Assembly (NCBI GenBank): GCA_902595815.1 | Contig: CACJRL010000003.1 | Coordinates: 1 to 64,000 of the forward strand | Direction of reading: 5' to 3' | From: an uncultured Pelagibacteraceae bacterium | GTDB taxonomy: Bacteria; Pseudomonadota; Alphaproteobacteria; Pelagibacterales; Pelagibacteraceae | Length of the DNA: 64,000 nt | Shown: piece after piece, positions 40,530-48,438 of the stretch | Layout of the letters: each line of letters begins with the position of its first letter | Numbering within the stretch: position 1 is the stretch's first letter | Notes under the pieces: model-generated | What the model was told of the DNA's origin: nothing | What the model saw: only the letters and a program-made list of their open reading frames with translations | Databases searched by the model: none | Translations under genes and position numbers: made by a program

Positions 40530-41399
40530 TTACTCTACTTTTTGATCAATATTTCCGAAAAATTTAAAAAATTCACTGTCTGGTGAAAGTATCATTGAGG
40601 TCTCACCGCCGATTAAAGCTTTTTGGTATGCCTGCATAGCTCTATAAAATGCAAAAAATTCAGGATCCTGTCCAAAGGCATCAGCAAAAATCTTGTTTTT
40701 CAAACCATCACCTTCACCCTTCATAATCTCAGATTTTTTTTGTGCATCTGCAAGTATCACGGTTACTTCTTTGTCAGCTGTTGAGGTAATTGTTACTGCC
40801 ATCTCCGCACCTTTTGCTCTAAATTCTTTTGCCTCTCTTTCCCTTTCAGTTTGCATTCTTCTAAAAATTGCATCACTGTTTGCTTGAGGAAGGTCTGCTC
40901 TTTTAATTCTAACATCAACAATACTAATACCAAAATTTTCTGCTTCATTATTTACACCTTCTTGAATTAGTGACATCTGTTTTGTTCTGTCTTCAGATAA
41001 AAGTGTTTGTAATTCTTGTTGACCAAGGACATTTCTTATTCTTGAATTTATAATTGTTGCCAGTCTTGATCTTGCAACTCTCTCATTTCCAACAGATATG
41101 TAAAATTTAAGAGGATCAATTATTTGAAATCTTGCAAAAGCATCGACGATAAGTCTTTTTTGGTCTGATGCAATTACTTCTTCCGGTGGTGTATCAAGAT
41201 TTAAAATTCTTTTATCTAAAAATACAACGTTTTGTATGAATGGAATTTTAAAATTAATTCCAGGTTTTGATATGATTCTTTTAGGATCACCAAATTGAAG
41301 AACAATGGCTTGATTAACCTCTTTGACAATAAAAACTGAAAAGTAAATTGTTGCAGCAATTAGTATGATTATTGGTAGTAAAAATTTTCCAGCTTTCAT
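40530..41399 (-). CDS. hflC: HflC, band-7/SPFH modulator of FtsH
   Basis: This 289-aa protein has an N-terminal membrane anchor (about 8-27) and an SPFH domain (VNQAIVLQFGDPKRIISKPGINFKIPF; VDAFARFQIIDPLKFY; RIRNVLGQQ), then an Ala/Glu-rich helix (about 180-235). HflC and HflK form a cage around the FtsH protease. It starts one base after the hflK stop. Confidence 0.96.
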   Translation of the reverse strand: MKAGKFLLPIIILIAATIYFSVFIVKEVNQAIVLQFGDPKRIISKPGINFKIPFIQNVVFLDKRILNLDTPPEEVIASDQKRLIVDAFARFQIIDPLKFYISVGNERVARSRLATIINSRIRNVLGQQELQTLLSEDRTKQMSLIQEGVNNEAENFGISIVDVRIKRADLPQANSDAIFRRMQTEREREAKEFRAKGAEMAVTITSTADKEVTVILADAQKKSEIMKGEGDGLKNKIFADAFGQDPEFFAFYRAMQAYQKALIGGETSMILSPDSEFFKFFGNIDQKVE

Positions 41400-41400
41400 T

Positions 41401-42492
41401 TTAATTAGTTCCTGTTTTTAATTCTTGTAATGGTAGATATGGCACTACACCTTCACCTGAATTTTTGTCGATTATTATTTTATTAATATCAGCTAATACT
41501 TCTTCCATTGTTTCAAGATACATTCTTTCTTGAGTTACTTTTTTGGCTTTTGCATACTCATTATAAATTGATAAAAATCTACTAGCTTCTCCTTCTGCCT
41601 TAGCAACAACTTCTTTTTTATAAGCTTCTGCTGCTTGGAGAATTTTTGCTGCCTCTCCTCGTGCTCTTGGAATTACATCGTTTGCATATGCTTCTGCTTC
41701 ATTCTTTGATCTTTCCATATCTGCTCTTGCAGCTTGGACATCTCTGAATGCATCTATAACTTGATCTGGTGGATCGGCTTTTTGAGTTTGAACTTGAGTA
41801 ATTTGAATTCCACTTGTGTATTCATCTAAAATTTCTTGAATTATTTCTTGAGTATCAGCTTCTATAATAGATCTACCTTCAGTCAGAATTGGTTGAATAT
41901 CAGATCTTGCAATAACCTCTCTCATAGCTGTTTCAGCAGCTGCTTTAACTGTTCCTTCTGGATCTTGAATTTTAAATAAAAAATTACCAGCATCTTTAAT
42001 TACCCAAAATACTGAAAAATCTATGTTAACTATGTTTTCATCACCTGTTAACATTAAACTTTCTTCTGGAACATCTGCAACCCCACCTGAGGAAAATCCG
42101 CTATCTCTTTCAGACCTAAATCCAATATCCATTCTATTAACTTTTGTAACTTTTGGAGTTAGTACATTTTCAATTGGAAAAGGAAGATGATAATTTAATC
42201 CAGGTTGAGTAGTTTTAACAAATTTTCCAAATCTTAATACAACGCCTTGTTCATCTGGTAAAACTCTATAAAGACCACTCAAAGTCCAAACAATTACGAG
42301 AATTATAAGACCAATTATTATTGGCTTAGCACCGCCTTTACCGCCACCTAAAAATCTATTTATTATTGATTGTAGTTTACTTATAACTTCATCAATATTT
42401 GGCGGAGTAGGACCTTTTCTAAATCCACCATTTCCACTACCACCTCCACCTGGAGGTGTTCCCCATGGGCTTTGATTTCTAAAATCACTCAT
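41401..42492 (-). CDS. hflK: HflK, band-7/SPFH modulator of FtsH
   Basis: This 363-aa protein has a Gly/Pro-rich N-terminus (GGGGSGNGGF), one membrane span (about 57-75), the SPFH domain (LPDEQGVVLRFGKFVKTTQPGLNYHLPFPIE) and a long helix with DAFRDVQAARADMERSKNEAEAYANDVIPRARGEAAK, typical of HflK. It leads the hflK-hflC-DUF2065-degP group and is divergent from mrp. Confidence 0.96.
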   Translation of the reverse strand: MSDFRNQSPWGTPPGGGGSGNGGFRKGPTPPNIDEVISKLQSIINRFLGGGKGGAKPIIIGLIILVIVWTLSGLYRVLPDEQGVVLRFGKFVKTTQPGLNYHLPFPIENVLTPKVTKVNRMDIGFRSERDSGFSSGGVADVPEESLMLTGDENIVNIDFSVFWVIKDAGNFLFKIQDPEGTVKAAAETAMREVIARSDIQPILTEGRSIIEADTQEIIQEILDEYTSGIQITQVQTQKADPPDQVIDAFRDVQAARADMERSKNEAEAYANDVIPRARGEAAKILQAAEAYKKEVVAKAEGEASRFLSIYNEYAKAKKVTQERMYLETMEEVLADINKIIIDKNSGEGVVPYLPLQELKTGTN

Positions 42493-42497
42493 AATAC

Positions 42498-42515
42498 GAC
42501 ACTCTATATAGTGTC
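42498..42515. promoter_or_regulatory. Inverted repeat between divergent hflK and mrp
   Basis: GACACT and AGTGTC are perfect 6-base arms around CTATAT, placed within the 54-base gap between the two divergent start codons. It could be an operator shared by both promoters, or a chance palindrome. Confidence 0.35.
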
Positions 42516-42546
42516 TTTATTAGTAAAAACAAGGTAATGGTAAATT

Positions 42547-43371
42547 ATGGACAATAAAAAAGTAGGTTTAAGTGACACAACAAAGGCGAAAACTGAGCCA
42601 AAAACCTTTAGAAGGAACCCGATTATTGGAACAAAGTTTACAATTGCAATCTCAAGTGCAAAAGGGGGTGTTGGAAAGTCAACATTTGCCTCGAATCTTG
42701 CTTTGGCATTAAAAAAAATGGGCTTAAATGTCGGTTTACTTGATGCAGATATATATGGACCATCGCTTCCAAAATTATTCTCAATAAATGAAAAACCTGA
42801 AAGTGATGGGCAAAATTTAAAGCCAATTTTAAAATATGGAATTCAATGTATGTCCATAGGATTTTTAACAGAAGAGCAAACACCAATGATTTGGCGAGGT
42901 CCAATGGTAATTTCTGCGATAAAAACTTTTACACAAAAAGTTTTGTGGAAAAATTTAGATTTTTTAATTGTTGATATGCCACCAGGAACTGGTGATACAC
43001 AATTGACTTTTGCGCAAGAAATTAACATGGATGGAGTAATAATTATATCTACACCGCAAGAGATAGCATTACAGGATGTAAAACGTGGAATAAGGATGTT
43101 TGATAAACTTAAAGTAAAAATATTAGGACTTATAGATAATATGAGTCATTTCATTGGAGATGATGGAAAAAAGTATGCAATTTTTGGCGAAGGAGGTGTC
43201 AAAAAGACTGCTGAAGAATTTAAAAAAGATTTTATGGGTGAAATACCAATTGATCCTGAAGTTGGAAAGCAAGGAGATTTAGGTTTGCCGATAGTAGAAA
43301 GCAAGCCAGAGCATGAGATATCTAAAATATATTTTAAGTTTGCTGAAAAAATTAAATCAATTTATCTTTAA
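42547..43371 (+). CDS. mrp: Mrp/ApbC-family P-loop ATPase (iron-sulfur carrier)
   Basis: This 274-aa protein has the deviant Walker [11 protein letters not shown] (from 38), [30 protein letters not shown] and [20 protein letters not shown]. Mrp proteins carry Fe-S clusters to target enzymes. The CxxC usually found after NMSxFI in Mrp/NBP35 proteins is replaced by GDDG. It also lacks the N-terminal DUF59 domain of longer Mrp proteins. It converges with thyX, overlapping it by 20 bases. Confidence 0.92.
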   Translation: MDNKKVGLSDTTKAKTEPKTFRRNPIIGTKFTIAISSAKGGVGKSTFASNLALALKKMGLNVGLLDADIYGPSLPKLFSINEKPESDGQNLKPILKYGIQCMSIGFLTEEQTPMIWRGPMVISAIKTFTQKVLWKNLDFLIVDMPPGTGDTQLTFAQEINMDGVIIISTPQEIALQDVKRGIRMFDKLKVKILGLIDNMSHFIGDDGKKYAIFGEGGVKKTAEEFKKDFMGEIPIDPEVGKQGDLGLPIVESKPEHEISKIYFKFAEKIKSIYL

Positions 43372-44299
43372 GATCAAATGCTTCCATAAGTTCGTTCCAT
43401 TCTCTTTTCGATAAACCTGTGTCATCGATAGAAACATTTTCACCTTTTATAAGTTTTTGAATAATAAATTTTCCTTTTGCAGAAACTTCGGTTCCACCAA
43501 CCCTATAATCCATAAAAGCTTCATAAGTTATTGGTACCCATTTTTTTACAGTATCAAGCATAGCATCTGCGTAAGCTCTAATTTCGTACTGAGCGTGATG
43601 ATCTGCCCTAAGTCTCAAAAAATTCATAAGATTTAATAAATCTGTTTTCCAATACCATTGAGTGTAAGTATTTAGTGTTAAGTTCATTCTAGCAAGCTCT
43701 CTTGCTAAACCTACAGCATTTTCATCTATGGTTGATCCATCATATCTTTCATTAAGCATAGTTTCATAATTATTATAAGTTTGTTCAGCATCTCCTTTTA
43801 ATAAATTCAAAACTTTTTTTGCTTTTTCTCCATCTAAAATATCACCTCTTCCTTGTCTATTACTTTGTGATTGAGCAGCAAGATGTTGGGGGTCAGGTAG
43901 ATAAAATTCTTTATCTAAAATCGAGTATCTTGCTGAGTATTCATTTACATTAGCGGTTCTATGTCTAATCCATTGTCTAGCTATAAATATTGGTAGCTTT
44001 ACATGATATTTTATTTCACACATTTCAAAAGGAGTACTATGCCAATGTCTCATTAAATATTTGATTAAACCAGAGTCAGTGGAAACTTTTTTTGTGCCTT
44101 TTCCATAAGAAACTCTTGCTGATTGAACTACAGAGGAATCATCACCCATATAGTCAACAACCCTAATAAAACCATGGTCTAATATTGGAATTGCATCGTA
44201 CAGAATTTTTTCAAGTTCTGGCGCAGTCACTCTTTTTGTTGAATTTTGCTGAGATTGTTGGTCTTTTATTTCTTTTATTTGTTCGTCGGTTAACTTCAT
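43352..44299 (-). CDS. thyX: Flavin-dependent thymidylate synthase ThyX
   Basis: This 315-aa enzyme makes dTMP using FAD and NADPH with methylene-tetrahydrofolate. The ThyX signature is present as [15 protein letters not shown]. The conserved RQWIRHR start and the C-terminal [21 protein letters not shown] are also seen. It is about 60-80 residues longer than the common 220-250-aa ThyX, with extra N-terminal residues, a form found in alphaproteobacteria. It is transcribed away from ssrA. Confidence 0.96.
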   Translation of the reverse strand: MKLTDEQIKEIKDQQSQQNSTKRVTAPELEKILYDAIPILDHGFIRVVDYMGDDSSVVQSARVSYGKGTKKVSTDSGLIKYLMRHWHSTPFEMCEIKYHVKLPIFIARQWIRHRTANVNEYSARYSILDKEFYLPDPQHLAAQSQSNRQGRGDILDGEKAKKVLNLLKGDAEQTYNNYETMLNERYDGSTIDENAVGLARELARMNLTLNTYTQWYWKTDLLNLMNFLRLRADHHAQYEIRAYADAMLDTVKKWVPITYEAFMDYRVGGTEVSAKGKFIIQKLIKGENVSIDDTGLSKREWNELMEAFDLKDKLI

Positions 44300-44309
44300 G
44301 AATAATTTA

Positions 44310-44337
44310 TTGAATCTATTGAGTTTGGTTTTATATT
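44310..44337 (+). promoter_or_regulatory. Promoter for the tmRNA gene
   Basis: TTGAAT (44310-44315) and TATATT (44332-44337) have a 16-base spacer and lie just before the first structured element of the acceptor piece (GTTGG TTTT CCAAC hairpin at 44344-44357). The placement fits a tmRNA promoter. Confidence 0.55.
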
Positions 44338-44343
44338 ATTAAT

Positions 44344-44602
44344 GTTGGTTTTCCAACTATGACGATAAACGAATTTCGTAATAACCATTACGGACGTGGG
44401 GGCAGTACCCACCACCTCCACCATTTTCAACTTATGGGGGTGAATTAGGATCGACGGGTGACTAAAAGTTATTCTTTCGTTCGGTATTGTTCCGCCGTGA
44501 AGGGCTAATTTATAAATGCTAACGAAAGTTACGCACTTGCAGCTTAATTAATTTATTAATTAAGTTACGGGGTTTGGGGCACCTGGCAACAGAACGCCCC
44601 CC
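44344..44602 (+). ncRNA. ssrA: Circularly permuted (two-piece) tmRNA
   Basis: The acceptor half comes first: T-arm GTGGG-GGCAGTA-CCCAC (44396-44412), acceptor strand CACCTCC (44413-44419), discriminator A and an encoded CCA at 44421-44423. After a 12-base spacer that should be removed, the 5' half begins GGGGGTG (44436-44442), which pairs with CACCTCC over 7 bases with one G-U. The conserved tmRNA start (GAATTAGGATCGACGGG) follows. The tag frame runs 44518-44547 and reads ANESYALAA then stop, with GCT as resume codon. A G-rich/C-rich pairing near the end (44576-44600) is probably the last helix. The outer boundaries are approximate. The order is that of alphaproteobacterial permuted ssrA. Confidence 0.9.
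44588..44600 (+). repeat. attL core in ssrA
   Basis: AACAGAACGCCCC lies within the terminal part of the tmRNA coding piece and is identical to the 13 bases at 59360. Identity extends to GG three bases upstream (15 of 16 positions), so insertion keeps the end of the RNA gene nearly intact. Confidence 0.8.
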
Positions 44603-44641
44603 TAAAATTAAATTCTCTTTAATCCACGCGACAAATTGTAT

Positions 44642-44693
44642 TTTACGCAACTAAGAACTCCACTAAGAACTACTAAGAACTAAATTGCGTAAA
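44642..44693 (+). repeat. Three ACTAAGAACT repeats inside an inverted repeat (probable integrase arm sites)
   Basis: Copies lie at 44650-44659, 44662-44671 and 44672-44681. A perfect 9-base inverted repeat, TTTACGCAA (44642-44650) and TTGCGTAAA (44685-44693), encloses them. Two more copies lie at the other end of the island. This fits accessory binding sites for the integrase or a directionality factor. Confidence 0.65.
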
Positions 44694-45150
44694 TATTTTT
44701 TTAAAAATAATTCAATTTCGTAAGTCAAAACTCTTATAAATACTTTTAGATAGATTTAATGAGTATTTAAAAAATAACATTTAAATGCGTATGCTGAAGT
44801 TATCTTAAACTTCTATCTATCGGTAAATACCATGTCTGATGACAACAATTATGGGTCACCGAAGTAATGAAAAGAAAACATTACGGGATATTTATGATGT
44901 TTTGATACCAAGTGAGCAATGACTTACCTGTCAACTCACAATCAATTTAAATGCAACTATATTTGTGTTTAAGTGATGCGTTGTTTTACGAAAGTAAAAG
45001 AGAACTGAATAGAGATTATCGCACAACTGGGTCTCGTAGTAATTCAGAATATAGGTCTATGCAATACGATATACGCAAGACAAAACCTCTTGTTCTGTGA
45101 AGCAAGAGGTATGTCTAAACAAAAACAATTCCGCAAGAAAGAGGTACCAG
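44694..45150. other. Left-end region without a recognisable gene
   Basis: About 460 bases between the integrase-type repeats and the first small gene contain no long frame. I see short overlapping frames on the plus strand: 44851-44922 (23 aa, MGHRSNEKKTLRD start) joined by ATGA to 44919-44972 (17 aa). They have no clear ribosome binding sites. Near the right edge, at 45085-45110, is a strong hairpin, ACCTCTTG pairing with CAAGAGGT, extended by TTC/GAA inside. A structured untranslated RNA or leader is possible. Confidence 0.4.
45085..45110 (+). promoter_or_regulatory. Leader hairpin upstream of the small-gene pair
   Basis: An 8-base perfect stem (ACCTCTTG/CAAGAGGT) is extended by TTC/GAA around a TGT loop with one bulged G. 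It lies 40 bases before the ribosome binding site of the 43-aa gene. No U-run follows, so it is not a standard terminator. Confidence 0.4.
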
Positions 45151-45282
45151 ATGAACAAGATTAAACAACTAATCCAGAAACTAGAAAGAGAAAAAGAACC
45201 AATAGATAAACTAATGTTACTCCAACAGATGAATAAAGAACTAGAACTAATTAAAAAAGACTTACTTAAGAAGATTAAATGA
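45151..45282 (+). CDS. Small Lys/Glu-rich protein of unknown function
   Basis: The ATG at 45151 has an AGAGG ribosome binding site 6 bases upstream, so I prefer it to an upstream start that would run through the hairpin. The 43-aa product (MNKIKQLIQKLEREKE start) is predicted to be one long amphipathic helix, probably a coiled coil. Its stop overlaps the next start as ATGA. No family is recognised. Its position near the left end of the island makes a role in excision or replication control conceivable, but nothing in the sequence shows it. Confidence 0.5.
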   Translation: MNKIKQLIQKLEREKEPIDKLMLLQQMNKELELIKKDLLKKIK

Positions 45283-45530
45283 AACTAGATAACACAATTA
45301 AAAACATATTAAGTTCAAAAGAAGCAGAAACTGAATATGAAGAATTATTATCTAACTTTAGTATTTTAAATAATGACGAATTAAAAGACGCAAGAACTGC
45401 TATTCTTGGTGATTATATTAACTCTAGTTTTCATATTAGAAGAATTACCAAGTATGCAAATGCAATTATTAATCAGTTAATGAATAATAAAGATTACAAA
45501 GTCAAAAAGACTAAAGTTGAAATCTATTAA
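45279..45530 (+). CDS. Small protein of unknown function
   Basis: This 83-aa, mostly helical protein (SSKEAETEYEELLSNFSIL, NDELKDARTAILGDYINSSF) is coupled by an ATGA overlap to the 43-aa gene before it. It has no signal peptide, membrane span or cysteine. I recognise no domain. The pair forms a tiny operon at the left end of the island. Confidence 0.55.
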   Translation: MKLDNTIKNILSSKEAETEYEELLSNFSILNNDELKDARTAILGDYINSSFHIRRITKYANAIINQLMNNKDYKVKKTKVEIY

Positions 45531-45658
45531 ATCTGCGTCTGGAGTGGTGATTTATTCAAATACGATAGATATTACTTATTTTTGATATTCATTAAAATTT
45601 GAATACTCCTAGTCAGTTTGCCAACTATAACAAACACACTTTTAAAAAGGAAAATACA

Positions 45659-45829
45659 ATGTGGTCAGTTACAAGAGAAAATTTAGACAAAACTCGTAAA
45701 ATCAATGTCAACTTTACAATAGACAAACATCTATACGAACAATTTAAAAAAGTTGCACAAAAAGATATGCGTAAATACTCAAATATCGTGGAAGGCAGTA
45801 TTCGTAGGTATGTGCGTTCAAAATTATAG
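45659..45829 (+). CDS. Small ribbon-helix-helix-like protein
   Basis: From the ATG at 45659, preceded by AAAAAGGA at good spacing, the product is 56 aa. An upstream TTG at 45599 would add 20 unlikely residues. The pattern RKINVNFTIDKHLYEQFKKVAQKDMRKYSNIVEGSIRRYVRSKL fits an MetJ/Arc-type ribbon-helix-helix: a short beta strand with alternating residues, then two helices. Such proteins are DNA-binding regulators. It could control island genes or serve as a recombination directionality factor; the target is unknown. Confidence 0.6.
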   Translation: MWSVTRENLDKTRKINVNFTIDKHLYEQFKKVAQKDMRKYSNIVEGSIRRYVRSKL

Positions 45830-46156
45830 TTTTTTTATTTTATTTTTTATTCTTTTGAAATCTTCTTCAACTTTATATAATTCTTGTTCTGCTTTACTCC
45901 TGATATAATTTTCATCTATTTTGGTTATAGTTATTTTAGATGGTTGAGTATCAAAACAAATTTCATCTTCAACTTTTGGTTTTCCATCTGTAAGAAAATA
46001 TGCTTCTAAGAACTTTTGAATTTGTTTCTGTTGATGAACAAACTTATAAAAATTCCCCATTGGATTTAAACTTTTAGATAGTGGTTTTCTTTTAAAACTA
46101 TAATGAACTTTATAGTCTTGGACTACAATTGCAGAGTAACATAGTTGATTTTTCAT
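45824..46156 (-). CDS. Hypothetical protein of the island
   Basis: This 110-aa protein has a strong ribosome binding site (AAGGAG, 5 bases before ATG on the minus strand). The N-terminal half is basic and aromatic (YKVHYSFKRKPLSKS, FYKFVHQQKQIQKFLEAYF) and the C-terminus is a charged helix. The 3' end overlaps the convergent ribbon-helix-helix gene by 6 bases. No family is recognised and no signal peptide or membrane span is seen. Confidence 0.55.
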   Translation of the reverse strand: MKNQLCYSAIVVQDYKVHYSFKRKPLSKSLNPMGNFYKFVHQQKQIQKFLEAYFLTDGKPKVEDEICFDTQPSKITITKIDENYIRSKAEQELYKVEEDFKRIKNKIKKL

Positions 46157-46181
46157 TTTTCTCCTTTAGCGTTATTATTTT

Positions 46182-46313
46182 ATGTCTGAAGCAAGTAGAG
46201 TTATTTCTAAATCACAGACATTTTTAATATATCATATTAAAAATATTTTACCAGTCCTTGAAAAACAAAAAATTGTTCCCAAATATAATATTGTTAACCT
46301 TCTTAAAAAATAA
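46182..46313 (+). CDS. Possible 43-aa protein
   Basis: ATG at 46182 opens a 43-aa frame (MSEASRVISKSQTFLIYHIK start) ending at TAA 46313, filling most of the gap before the next gene. The composition looks protein-like, with a hydrophobic-basic helix. No ribosome binding site is visible, so the call is weak. Confidence 0.3.
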   Translation: MSEASRVISKSQTFLIYHIKNILPVLEKQKIVPKYNIVNLLKK

Positions 46314-46330
46314 AAAACTCAATTACATTT

Positions 46331-46666
46331 ATGGACAAAACTAATCTACCGAAAGGTTGGAAATACGAAATATTTGATGAAATAGAAAATCCAATCGCAA
46401 AATATTATTCATCATTAACTGATTATGGAGATATGATTAAATTCTCCAATATTACACTTCCTAAAACTAGCAATATATTTGCTGAATTTGATGACTACAT
46501 AAACATCAAAAAAGAAGACTTAAAAGGAATTACTTTTGAACAACTATTGTTCTATTTAAAAAACATTGAACCAAAAGAAAAACAATCAAAAAAAGATTGT
46601 TTAATTCAATTGTTAAATAAAAATCAAATCAAATATGAGGAAGGATTGTGGGATGAAGCAATTTAA
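46331..46666 (+). CDS. Hypothetical protein of the island
   Basis: This 111-aa acidic protein ends in a helix-extended-helix-like segment (LKGITFEQLLFYLKNIEPKEKQSKKDCLIQLLNKNQI) that resembles SAP or LEM-type nucleic acid binding folds by pattern only. It overlaps the following gene by 14 bases, suggesting co-expression. No catalytic motif is recognised. Confidence 0.5.
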   Translation: MDKTNLPKGWKYEIFDEIENPIAKYYSSLTDYGDMIKFSNITLPKTSNIFAEFDDYINIKKEDLKGITFEQLLFYLKNIEPKEKQSKKDCLIQLLNKNQIKYEEGLWDEAI

Positions 46667-47006
46667 TATGGTTGATTGTAATCTTGAGAAAAGTACTGAC
46701 TTAAAAATCCTAAACTTTAACTCTAATTATATCAGTATGTTAATTGTTACTGAGAAATCTTATGTCTATGCAGAAAAGTACTACAAAAATCGTGAACTAC
46801 AATCTTGTTTAACAATAGAAATATTTAAAGAACAAAGAAGAACAGAAGTAAATTATCATCGTGTTAAATATTTAATATTTTCAAATCTAGTTGAATATAA
46901 TGAATTTGATGAAGCAGAATTTCTAAACACTTTAAGAAAAAAAAGAATTTATTTTCATAGATGGTATGAAAAAGGTGGGGTAATTAATACTTCGACGCAA
47001 TTATGA
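46653..47006 (+). CDS. Hypothetical protein of the island
   Basis: The ATG at 46653 follows AGGAAGG and is preferred over an ATG at 46635, which lies upstream of that ribosome binding site. The 117-aa product is alpha/beta with many Tyr, Arg and Lys residues (YVYAEKYYKNRELQSC, NYHRVKYLIFSN). It overlaps the previous gene and lies 43 bases before the probable restriction endonuclease, so it may be in that operon. I do not recognise a family. Confidence 0.5.
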   Translation: MKQFNMVDCNLEKSTDLKILNFNSNYISMLIVTEKSYVYAEKYYKNRELQSCLTIEIFKEQRRTEVNYHRVKYLIFSNLVEYNEFDEAEFLNTLRKKRIYFHRWYEKGGVINTSTQL

Positions 47007-47049
47007 TGATAAATTGGATTTTCTTAAATAACTTTGCTAGATTTCTTAT

Positions 47050-48438
47050 GTGTCAAACACTAATGATAATCTTTGGATTTTATTTGAAGAAAGACCTAAG
47101 GTAGAGGTAATAAAAAAAATTCTTCAAATTTATGCTGAGGATAATGACCATAAAATTGATGCAAAAAATATTAAAATTAGACCTATTTTTAAAAATAACA
47201 ATTTTCAATTCTGTTACGAGATAGAAAATTGTAAAATTTCTAACATAGAAAAAATATCTTTATTTTTAGTTAGCGGTTATTCAAGTTTTGTAGATTTCTT
47301 ACTTTTTAAATCAAAAACAAAACCACCAGAAAATGATAATCTTAAAAACTGCCTATATGGCATAGAAGAAACTAAAACAGATAGTTCGGAATCCAGAAAT
47401 ACTGCCGCTGGTCAACGAGGCACTAAATTTATTTTTTTAGATTATTTCAAACTTTTATCATCTAACTCAGACTTAAAAAAATTAATGATGTACAATAATT
47501 TAGATACTCAAAATGAAGTTGAAGCGGAGTCTGTTAAATTCATTAAAAGATGTTTAATTACAAATGGTATTAAATTTTATGGAGATTATTCTGATAATTA
47601 TAAAAAATTTCAAAATATTGATGATCTAATAAACTCAAAAAATAATTTAAGACAACCACCTAAAGGAAATACTCCTGTAAGATTAATAAAAAAAAATGAT
47701 ATTATTGAAATTTCAGGAATTCTCTCAAAACCTAGCACTAAAGGAAATATAGGACACGATCCTAATCAAGGTCAATTAATTACAATTTCAGACACATTAA
47801 GAAAATTAGGTTGGCAAAAAAAAATTCTAATAACTAAACATAAGGTTAAACAAAATTATATTAACAAAGCACGAGGCAATAAATTTATGTTTGCAATGAA
47901 AATTTTAAATATGGAACTTGAAAAAATAGACACTCCTCAAATAAATATTCCAAAAAATTATTGGTACTATGAAAATACTGGAGAAAAAGTTGCTTCAATT
48001 TTGTTACACTTAATTTGTAATTATTTAAATTTTAAATCAATTTATGAAAATCATGCTGGATCAGAAAGAGGTTATTTTTATACCCCAAATAGAACTGAAA
48101 TAGTGGTTAATAAAAAATATAATGGTGAAAATATTAACTTACCAGATTATGTTTTTTCTGATGAAGAAACTAAAACTATTTTTATTTGTGAAGGTGAAAT
48201 GTTTAGTAATTATAAAAAAGGGATAGAACAATTAGAGGGTTTTGATCTTTTTATTAATCTATATATAAAAAAATATTTTCCTAAATATACAATAATTAAA
48301 TCAATAATATTGTCAGATGCAAATTCTAATCAATGTTTAGATAAAACAATCTTTCAATTAAATAAAAATGGTCAAATTGTTCATGGGAATAGTTTACCAA
48401 AAAAAATTATTGAATTTTTAAATGGAAATCATAATTAA
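47050..48438 (+). CDS. Probable type II restriction endonuclease
   Basis: This 462-aa protein starts at GTG. Two nuclease-like signatures are seen: CLYGIEETKTDSSESRNTAAGQRGTKF (about 105-131), with acidic residues and Lys after a strand, and LPDYVFSDEETKTIFICEGEMFSNYKKG (about 362-389), which has the PD-(D/E)XK arrangement of PD, then a strand ending in E-x-E. Two DNA methyltransferases lie nearby on the other strand and a second PD-(D/E)XK gene overlaps its end. This fits a restriction enzyme. I cannot name a recognition site. The fold assignment is inference from motif and context. Confidence 0.65.
   Translation: MSNTNDNLWILFEERPKVEVIKKILQIYAEDNDHKIDAKNIKIRPIFKNNNFQFCYEIENCKISNIEKISLFLVSGYSSFVDFLLFKSKTKPPENDNLKNCLYGIEETKTDSSESRNTAAGQRGTKFIFLDYFKLLSSNSDLKKLMMYNNLDTQNEVEAESVKFIKRCLITNGIKFYGDYSDNYKKFQNIDDLINSKNNLRQPPKGNTPVRLIKKNDIIEISGILSKPSTKGNIGHDPNQGQLITISDTLRKLGWQKKILITKHKVKQNYINKARGNKFMFAMKILNMELEKIDTPQINIPKNYWYYENTGEKVASILLHLICNYLNFKSIYENHAGSERGYFYTPNRTEIVVNKKYNGENINLPDYVFSDEETKTIFICEGEMFSNYKKGIEQLEGFDLFINLYIKKYFPKYTIIKSIILSDANSNQCLDKTIFQLNKNGQIVHGNSLPKKIIEFLNGNHN

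Noticed and set aside
44436-44602. Ordinary one-piece tmRNA starting at GGGGGTG
   Set aside because: No T-arm and CCA follow within the next several hundred bases; they lie upstream, at 44396-44423, with a 7-base complementary acceptor strand.
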